The translations under genes and the position numbers were made by a program. 64,000 nucleotides of DNA from Chromatium okenii (GTDB lineage Bacteria; Pseudomonadota; Gammaproteobacteria; Chromatiales; Chromatiaceae), in the NCBI RefSeq assembly GCF_002958735.1, contig NZ_PPGH01000037.1, forward strand, positions 620,001 through 684,000, read 5' to 3'. This document shows, in pieces, positions 19,611-26,429 of the stretch (positions within the stretch are counted from its first letter, which is position 1; every line of letters starts with the position of its first letter). The notes under the pieces are model-generated. The model worked only from the letters and a program-made list of their open reading frames with translations. It ran no database searches and was not told where the DNA came from.

Positions 19611-20017
19611 GCGCCGAGATCGAGATTAAGTTGCTGGGTGATAGCAATTAAATCATCGCGTAAACTTAATGGATCGCTCACCATGCAGGAGCCATCCAAT
19701 GCCGGAAATACGGCAACCAATCGATCATCGTCTGCCATACCGATTAACCAGCGTTCCATAAATACGGCGAGCGGTAATGGTTCGGGTTGACAATCGCTCC
19801 AATCGTCGTTTGCTAAAGTGTTTGCAAACTCCGACGCAGGCCAAAATGGAAAGTAATCCAGACCTTCATCATCGCTGAAGGAAACGAAACCGCCTTCACC
19901 TTTCAGCGTCCAAACCTGAGCATTTTCAGTAACTTCAGTTAAAAAAAGGTCATAACGTTCAGCAGTGGATAATTCAAAAATGCGCGTAATTGCATCAGCG
20001 GATCGGACTGTACTCAT
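19577..20017 (-). CDS. DUF2750 family protein
   Basis: This is a small acidic protein of about 146 residues. DAITRIFELSTAERYDLFLT, TLKGEGGFVSFSDDEGLDYF and WPASEFANTLANDDWSDCQP are typical of DUF2750, which has no known function. It is soluble, with no signal peptide. Candidate starts are ATG 20017 (MSTVRSADAI) and ATG 20029; neither has a clear ribosome site. The end overlaps the end of xthA on the opposite strand. A perfect 12-bp inverted repeat lies upstream. Confidence 0.8.
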   Translation of the reverse strand: MSTVRSADAITRIFELSTAERYDLFLTEVTENAQVWTLKGEGGFVSFSDDEGLDYFPFWPASEFANTLANDDWSDCQPEPLPLAVFMERWLIGMADDDRLVAVFPALDGSCMVSDPLSLRDDLIAITQQLNLDLGAHNSKDAHTGQ

Positions 20018-20079
20018 TAGTAAACTCATTTGATAAATTGTTGAGACTGCGTACTTTATCAACCATGCCACCGTTGAGA

Positions 20080-20106
20080 AAGCGGTTAATGTGCCATTAA
20101 CCGCTT
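20080..20106. promoter_or_regulatory. Perfect 12-bp inverted repeat in a divergent promoter region
   Basis: AAGCGGTTAATG and CATTAACCGCTT flank a TGC centre, between the divergent DUF2750 and glycosyltransferase genes. No T-run follows on either side, so it is more likely an operator or extruded hairpin than a terminator. Confidence 0.45.
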
Positions 20107-20166
20107 GACAGCTTTCCCTAATCCAGTAACTTTAGCGCCGCTTTTCATTTTATTTAGGTTGATTTC

Positions 20167-21288
20167 ATGTCCGTTATTTCATCCCATTCATACTGTCCAC
20201 CACCCGAATTGGCGATTATCGTGCCGACCTACAACGAAGCAGATTCAGTTGCCGAATTGGTGCGACGGGTAGCGACGGTATTGGACGGTATTGCGTGGGA
20301 AATCATCGTTGTAGATGACGATTCACCGGACGCTACAGCCGAGCGCGTGCGCGAGCTGGCGCGACAGGATGCGCGGGTGCGCTTGATTCAGCGCATCGGG
20401 CGACGTGGGCTGTCATCGGCGTGTATTGAAGGCATGTTAGCGACGACTGCGCCCTTTTTAGCGGTGATGGATGGCGATTTACAGCACGATGAAACGCTGT
20501 TGCCGCAAATGCTGGCGACATTGAAAACGGCGGCGCTCGACATTGTGATTGGCAGCCGTTATATCGCGGGCGGCGGCGTGGGCAAATGGAATACGCAGCG
20601 GCAATGGATGAGTCGCTTGGCAACACGCATCGGTCAACGCTTAATTCATGCTGAATTGCACGATCCAATGAGCGGTTTTTTCATGGTACGCGCCAACGTT
20701 ATTCATCAGTGCGTTCATCATTTAAGTGGCGTGGGCTTTAAGATTTTATTGGATATTTTCTTTGCTGCGCCAACACCGCTGCGGTTTCAAGAATTGCCAT
20801 TTACATTTCGGCAACGGCTGGCAGGCGCGAGTAAATTGGAATCAGCAGTGCTGTGGGAATATCTATTAATGCTGGCGCAGAAATTAATTGGCACTCGTAT
20901 TCCAGTGCGCTTTATTGCTTTTTCATTAATTGGTGGACTGGGCGTTGCCGTGCACATGGCGGTATTGTGGCCGATGCTGCATTTACTCGGTGAAAGCGTA
21001 TTTTTGCTCGGTCAAGCGACGGCAACGCTGGTTGCCATGACGAGCAATTTCTTTCTAAACAATTTATTCACTTACCGTGATCAGCGGCTGATTGGTCGCC
21101 AGCTGTTGTGGGGTTGGTTGAGTTTCGTGCTGGTGTGCGGACTGGGCGCACTGGCAAATGTCGGCATTGCTAATGCCTTATTTCAGCAAGGAAATTCAGG
21201 TTGGTTTTTCTCGGCGTTGGCTGGCATTTTAGTCGGCGCAGTGTGGAATTATGCTGTCACTGCCGTTTACACTTGGAAATCGCATTAG
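20167..21288 (+). CDS. Dolichol-phosphate-mannose-synthase-like glycosyltransferase with GtrA domain
   Basis: The 373-residue protein starts with a GT-A family 2 catalytic domain: ELAIIVPTYNEADSVAELVR, EIIVVDDDSPDATAERVREL, AVMDGDLQHDETLLPQML (DxD-like metal site) and GSRYIAGGGVGKWNTQR. About residue 235 onward is a GtrA-like module of four membrane helices (RFIAFSLIGGLGVAVHMAVL and on). This bacterial DPM1 architecture transfers a sugar from a nucleotide to a polyprenyl phosphate at the inner membrane. AGG eight bases upstream supports the start. It precedes argB with a gap of about 50 bases. Confidence 0.92.
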   Translation: MSVISSHSYCPPPELAIIVPTYNEADSVAELVRRVATVLDGIAWEIIVVDDDSPDATAERVRELARQDARVRLIQRIGRRGLSSACIEGMLATTAPFLAVMDGDLQHDETLLPQMLATLKTAALDIVIGSRYIAGGGVGKWNTQRQWMSRLATRIGQRLIHAELHDPMSGFFMVRANVIHQCVHHLSGVGFKILLDIFFAAPTPLRFQELPFTFRQRLAGASKLESAVLWEYLLMLAQKLIGTRIPVRFIAFSLIGGLGVAVHMAVLWPMLHLLGESVFLLGQATATLVAMTSNFFLNNLFTYRDQRLIGRQLLWGWLSFVLVCGLGALANVGIANALFQQGNSGWFFSALAGILVGAVWNYAVTAVYTWKSH

Positions 21289-21326
21289 ATTTTAATGTTA
21301 TTTTTCAATTATCAAAAATCGAATAA

Positions 21327-22238
<912 letters not shown>

Positions 22239-22271
22239 ATTTTCATTGCAAACGCTATTGTCCTTTCATTT

Positions 22272-22296
22272 TTGCGTCTTGTATTACAAAACGCAA
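22272..22296. promoter_or_regulatory. 25-bp dyad upstream of the E1-alpha operon
   Basis: TTGCGTCTTGTA and TACAAAACGCAA flank a single T and match at 11 of 12 positions. The element sits between the argB stop and the E1-alpha start. It could be an operator for the operon or a hairpin ending argB; no T-run follows directly. Confidence 0.4.
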
Positions 22297-22330
22297 CACC
22301 AGTAACTTTTTGGGAGAAGCGATCTTTATC

Positions 22331-23206
22331 ATGAATTCTGATCTTGTGATTCTCTACGAAAAAATGTTTTTAATTCGTTTATTTGAAGAAACACTTTTAA
22401 ATCTGTTTTCTCTTGGGCACTTGCGCGGAACGGTTCATACTTGCATTGGTCAAGAAGCCTGTGCTGTTGGAGTTGTGAGTGCAATTGATCCCAAACGGGA
22501 TACGCTATGTTCAAATCACCGTGGACATGGACATTTTCTTGCATTTACCGATGATACAGATGGATTATTAAAAGAGATATTAGGATTAGCATCTGGTATC
22601 TGTGGCGGTAAAGGCGGCAGTCAACATTTACATGTCAATAATTTTTATTCCAATGGCATTCTTGGCGGTATGGTTCCAATCGCTACGGGAATTGCACTTT
22701 CTCAAAAATTTGCAGCAAAAGATGGTATTAGTGTCGTATTTGTTGGAGACGGCGCAATGTCAGAAGGAGTAATTTATGAAGCACTAAACATAGCATCGTT
22801 ATGGCAGTTGCCGCTTTTACTGGTGATAGAGCACAATCAAATTGCACAAAGTACTCCATGGAATCTCGAGCATGGCAGTGCCATCGAAGGTCGTCCTATT
22901 TCATTTGGTATACCAACTGAAACCGTTGATGGTAATGATGTGCAAGCAGTTTACGCTTCGACAAAAACGATTGTGGACAACATGCGTCAAGATTCCAAAC
23001 CAAGATGCCTGTTATTAAACACTTATCGTTTAGGTCCACATAGTAAAGGTGATGATTATCGCTGCATTACAGAAATTTCTTTTCATCAAACGAATGATCC
23101 ACTCAAACGTGCTGAAACAGTGTTGTCTGAAAACGTAAAAACACGCATTCAAACTCTCTGTCAAACACGCATCAATCACATGTTAGAAAACTTCTCTTTA
23201 CTTTAA
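22331..23206 (+). CDS. 2-oxoacid dehydrogenase E1 component, alpha subunit
   Basis: This thiamine-diphosphate-dependent subunit decarboxylates a 2-oxoacid and, with E1-beta, loads the acyl group on a lipoyl domain. The 291 residues include GTVHTCIGQEACAVGVVSA, NHRGHGHFLAFTDD, GGKGGSQHLH, and the ThDP motif VGDGAMSEG (GDG at 139-141) to Asn169 in VIEHN. It is closest in layout to pyruvate/acetoin dehydrogenase E1-alpha, but somewhat short. The true start is ATG 22331; GGGAG lies about 14 bases upstream. E1-beta begins two bases after its stop. The substrate cannot be told from sequence. Context points away from central metabolism: no normal E2 catalytic domain or E3 follows, but a NeuD-type acyltransferase and a sugar methyltransferase do. 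Confidence 0.9.
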   Translation: MNSDLVILYEKMFLIRLFEETLLNLFSLGHLRGTVHTCIGQEACAVGVVSAIDPKRDTLCSNHRGHGHFLAFTDDTDGLLKEILGLASGICGGKGGSQHLHVNNFYSNGILGGMVPIATGIALSQKFAAKDGISVVFVGDGAMSEGVIYEALNIASLWQLPLLLVIEHNQIAQSTPWNLEHGSAIEGRPISFGIPTETVDGNDVQAVYASTKTIVDNMRQDSKPRCLLLNTYRLGPHSKGDDYRCITEISFHQTNDPLKRAETVLSENVKTRIQTLCQTRINHMLENFSLL

Positions 23207-23207
23207 A

Positions 23208-24212
23208 ATGTTGACGTATCTGCAAAACCTTCAAAACGGCCTTTTCGATCTTTTTTCTAATGATCCGCGTGTCATTCTGCTCGGAGAAGATGTACTTGAT
23301 CCCTATGGTGGCGCTTTCAAGGTAACCGCTGGTTTATCCACGCAATTTCCCAATCGCGTATTCACTACACCCATCTCGGAAGCAGGTATTACTGGTGTAG
23401 CAATAGGGTTGGCATTGCGTGGACACGTTCCAATTGTAGAAATTATGTTTGGTGATTTTTTAACACTCTGCGCCGATCAAATCATCAATCATGCAACAAA
23501 GTTTCCGAATATGTATCAGGGTGTAACCTGCCCGTTAATCGTGCGCTCACCAATGGGTGGCGGAAGAGGTTATGGTCCAACACATAGCCAAAGTTTAGAA
23601 AAAATGTTTCTCGGCATTCCCGGATTAAAGCTCATTGCGCCGAGTCATTATCATCAACCGGGGAAAACCATTCAGCAAATTGTTGTGCGGGAAACCAACC
23701 CAGTGATCTTCATTGAACACAAACTGCTGTATCGGGAAACATTGCAATCTAATAGCGATGAATTGCCATTCACGTTAGAAATTGATGAAACGGGTTATCA
23801 AACAGCGATTCTCCGCAATTACCGCTTTGGTATACCAGATGTTTGCCTAATTGGTTACGGCGGAATTTCGCGTTTTCTGCCAGAACTATTGAAAAAATTA
23901 GCGGCAGAAGAAATACGTATTGTGGCACTTTTGCCAGAATCTATTGATCCAGTACCAATTGAAATGCTGGCGCATTTTGCAAATGAAGCGAGACGCATTG
24001 TCATCGCCGAAGAAAGTACTGAAGGATTCACTTGGGCATCAAGTATTGCAAGCCAGCTTTACGAAAAGTTCTGGGGGAAATTGTATTGCCCGATTAAACT
24101 TGTGACCTCTAATCGTTGTACTATTCCAACGGCTATCGAACAGGAAACCACGGTTTTAATTTCAAGTTTAAAAATTGAGAATGCAATTTTAGAGGCACTG
24201 TCATGGGCATGA
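23208..24212 (+). CDS. 2-oxoacid dehydrogenase E1 component, beta subunit
   Basis: The 334-residue partner of E1-alpha. Motifs are LLGEDVLDPYGGAFKVTAGL (GEDV), VFTTPISEAGITGVAIGLAL, IVEIMFGDFLTLCADQIINH, RSPMGGGRGYGPTHSQS and the C-terminal transketolase domain DVCLIGYGGISRFLPELL. These are the full E1-beta landmarks including the ThDP-contacting Glu. It starts two bases after E1-alpha and overlaps the lipoyl-acyltransferase gene by ten bases, so equal translation of all three is likely. The catalytic core seems intact, with no frameshift. Confidence 0.92.
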   Translation: MLTYLQNLQNGLFDLFSNDPRVILLGEDVLDPYGGAFKVTAGLSTQFPNRVFTTPISEAGITGVAIGLALRGHVPIVEIMFGDFLTLCADQIINHATKFPNMYQGVTCPLIVRSPMGGGRGYGPTHSQSLEKMFLGIPGLKLIAPSHYHQPGKTIQQIVVRETNPVIFIEHKLLYRETLQSNSDELPFTLEIDETGYQTAILRNYRFGIPDVCLIGYGGISRFLPELLKKLAAEEIRIVALLPESIDPVPIEMLAHFANEARRIVIAEESTEGFTWASSIASQLYEKFWGKLYCPIKLVTSNRCTIPTAIEQETTVLISSLKIENAILEALSWA

Positions 24213-25357
24213 TCATTAAAATGCCGTTGCTGAATATCAACGATGAATCAGCTACGCTTGTGCGTTGGTTACACCCAGACGGTGCTAGTGTCCATCAAAA
24301 CGAACCAATTTGTGTGATAGAAACAACGAAAAGCGCCGTTGATCTTTGTGCTGAAGTCGATGGTATTTTAAGACAAATCGCCCCAGCAGATAAAACATAT
24401 CTCACTGGTCATATTATTGGGTTTATCGCAGCATCAATTGATGAGTCAATACCCACTCATTTTGAAAAAATAACACCCGCTTTATCGAATGATACTACTG
24501 AATTATCTCTACCGAAGTGGACAAAAAAAGCGCAGATTCTTGCTAACCGTTTAGGTGTTGATTTGATTGCACTTGGCGCTGCTCACCCTGGAGTTTTAAT
24601 TGGTGAAGAACTCGTAACAGGAGTAGCTAATTCGGTTAAATTAGAATCAGATCATGCACCCAATTTGACAACTGCCACTCATTCGCTCGTTACCAGTTCA
24701 CTTGGTATTCAGCCAGAACGTATTCTTATCTTAGGTGGTGGCGGTGGTGCGGCATTAGTATTGGATATACTTTCTGACACGGTGTTGCAGCAAGCAATTG
24801 GAATTTTGGATAACAGCCCAGAAATCATTGGCACTGATTTGATGGGAGTGCCGGTAATTGGAAATTTTGATCTTGCGATTAAACTGTGGCATGAGAAAAA
24901 ATTTGATGCGCTCATTTCAACCGTGGTTAAAGATATTGCAGATCGTGCTGCCATATTTGAACGTTTTACACAAATCGGTATTCCGTTTACGAATGTTATT
25001 GCTTCCACAGCAAATGTGCGTAAAAAATGCCAGCTTGGCACTGGTAATTTAGTCGTGCATGGCAGCTATATCGCTACTGGAGTCATTTTAGGTAATAACA
25101 ATTTTTTAGCAGCTGGCACTTATATTGAGCACCATTCTATTGTGGGAAATCATTGCACCTTTGGTCCACGTACATCGCTTTCTGGACGAGTTAAGGTAGC
25201 GGATCGCGTTAAGTTTGGTACGCATGTTGCGGTGGAACCATTTATTGAAATTGGTACGGAATCCGTTATTGCTTCTGGCGTGGTTCTAACTTCTCATGTT
25301 CCACCGTATTCTATCGTTAAAAATACAGCGAACTCGGTTATTCGTCATGTCAGATAA
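24203..25357 (+). CDS. Lipoyl domain / E3-binding-like domain / NeuD-type acyltransferase fusion
   Basis: The 384-residue protein has three parts. Residues 1-78 are a lipoyl domain with VIETTKSAVDL; Lys43 is the expected lipoylation site. Residues about 104-140 (KKAQILANRLGVDLIALG and on to VLIGEELV) resemble the peripheral-subunit (E3/E1-binding) domain of E2 proteins. From residue 172 there is a PglD/NeuD-type sugar acyltransferase: a Rossmann-like start RILILGGGGGAALVLDIL, then a left-handed beta-helix (hexapeptides from about 270) with TYIEHHSIVGNHCTFGP holding a candidate catalytic His (310 or 311). The usual E2 catalytic domain is absent. GAGG seven bases before ATG 24203 sets the start. 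Family knowledge gives each part; the idea that acyl-lipoamide is the sugar-acylating donor is my inference. Confidence 0.85.
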   Translation: MGMIIKMPLLNINDESATLVRWLHPDGASVHQNEPICVIETTKSAVDLCAEVDGILRQIAPADKTYLTGHIIGFIAASIDESIPTHFEKITPALSNDTTELSLPKWTKKAQILANRLGVDLIALGAAHPGVLIGEELVTGVANSVKLESDHAPNLTTATHSLVTSSLGIQPERILILGGGGGAALVLDILSDTVLQQAIGILDNSPEIIGTDLMGVPVIGNFDLAIKLWHEKKFDALISTVVKDIADRAAIFERFTQIGIPFTNVIASTANVRKKCQLGTGNLVVHGSYIATGVILGNNNFLAAGTYIEHHSIVGNHCTFGPRTSLSGRVKVADRVKFGTHVAVEPFIEIGTESVIASGVVLTSHVPPYSIVKNTANSVIRHVR

Positions 25358-26147
25358 CTTATCTCAATCGGCATTTTATCAGCAAGATTGTTTTGGTTTT
25401 CGTGAAGTTGGTCGTTCCACGAAAAGCGAAATTGCTTATCAACAACAACTAGATGATTATGCGGTTAATAGCGTTGGTACACCCAGCGAAAAATTTGAAA
25501 ACTTTCCTAAATATATTACTCGTCAAACCACTGCGCGGTATCTGGCTTTATACGAGATTTTTAAGATAGTTCTTCCCATTCAGGGTGACATTATCGAAGG
25601 CGGGGTTAATTGGGGCGGAGGCTTGATGTGGTTTGCGCAAATGAGCGCCGCACTTGAGCCTTTTAATCTTCAGCGCAGGATCATTGGCTTCGATACTTTC
25701 AGCGGTTTTCCCGATCTTCATTCCAATGACACCAAACATGCCGAAATTGGAAAAGAACATCGAGAAGGTGGTTATCAAGCCAATTCATTTGAAGATTTAA
25801 CGCAATGTCTTGAAATTTACGATCAAAATCGTGCTATTGGTCACGTTCCAAAAGTTCGTCTGATTCGTGGAGATGCGTGTGAAACCATGCCGCAGTATCT
25901 AATCGACAATCCTCACACGGTTGTTTCTTTATTACATCTTGATTTTGATATTTATTTGCCAACAAAAGCAGCGATTGATACGTTTTTAAATCGTATGCCC
26001 AAAGGCGCAGTAATTGTGTTTGATGAACTAAACTGTCCAAAATGGCCGGGAGAAACGCAAGCAGTTGTGGAGTCGTTACTGATTCAAAAATTACGGATTC
26101 AACGTTTTGTATTTGAACCCTATCTTTCTTATGCCGTTATTGAATAA
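25347..26147 (+). CDS. TylF/MycF-like SAM-dependent O-methyltransferase
   Basis: The 266-residue protein resembles the macrocin O-methyltransferase (TylF) family, which methylates hydroxyls on sugars in a metal-dependent way. Visible motifs are DIIEGGVNWGGGLMWFAQMS (SAM-binding loop), IIGFDTFSGFPDL, VVSLLHLDFDIYLPTKAAID and KGAVIVFDELNCPKWPGET (metal-binding acidic residues). It overlaps the acyltransferase gene by eleven bases and is the last of four coupled genes. This supports the view that the operon modifies a glycosyl group rather than running central carbon flow. Confidence 0.87.
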   Translation: MSDNLSQSAFYQQDCFGFREVGRSTKSEIAYQQQLDDYAVNSVGTPSEKFENFPKYITRQTTARYLALYEIFKIVLPIQGDIIEGGVNWGGGLMWFAQMSAALEPFNLQRRIIGFDTFSGFPDLHSNDTKHAEIGKEHREGGYQANSFEDLTQCLEIYDQNRAIGHVPKVRLIRGDACETMPQYLIDNPHTVVSLLHLDFDIYLPTKAAIDTFLNRMPKGAVIVFDELNCPKWPGETQAVVESLLIQKLRIQRFVFEPYLSYAVIE

Positions 26148-26156
26148 GTTAGGGTG

Positions 26157-26351
26157 TTAGTTTTTAGGTGGTGCTCCGACATTTACTAGTTCTATTGATC
26201 GAGGCACTACCAAACAGCCTTCTATTGCTTCCTGCACATTTTTTAACAGTTCTTCAATGCTATTGCCTTGCGTTGCGCAACCTTGAATCGCTGGCACTTC
26301 TGCCCAAAACCCGCCTTCTTCTGCCGGATGAATAACCACTTTTAATTTCAT
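26157..26351 (-). CDS. Solitary HicB-like (UPF0150) protein
   Basis: A 64-residue protein, MKLKVVIHPAEEGGFWAEVP and on, with GCATQGNSIEELLKNVQEAI. This is the partial RNase-H-like fold of HicB-family antitoxins without a DNA-binding tail. AGGG ten bases upstream supports the start. No HicA toxin gene is seen on either side: the neighbours are the methyltransferase (convergent) and ppdK (upstream). It may be a stand-alone HicB-like regulator or a remnant of a toxin-antitoxin pair. Confidence 0.75.
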   Translation of the reverse strand: MKLKVVIHPAEEGGFWAEVPAIQGCATQGNSIEELLKNVQEAIEGCLVVPRSIELVNVGAPPKN

Positions 26352-26380
26352 CGTGTGCGACCCTTTAATTGAATAACGCG

Positions 26381-26411
26381 CTGCGGGTTGATTGAAAGCA
26401 TCAACCCGCAG
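26381..26411 (-). terminator. Strong hairpin between ppdK and the HicB-like gene
   Basis: CTGCGGGTTGAT and ATCAACCCGCAG form a perfect 12-bp stem with a seven-base loop. It begins about 20 bases past the ppdK stop. No U-run follows, so it may be an mRNA-stabilising or partially terminating structure rather than a classic terminator. Confidence 0.45.
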
Positions 26412-26429
26412 TTTCAAGCCAGCAACAAT

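Noticed and set aside
26157..26351. HicAB toxin-antitoxin pair
   Set aside because: No HicA-like gene on either side; kept as a solitary HicB-like protein.
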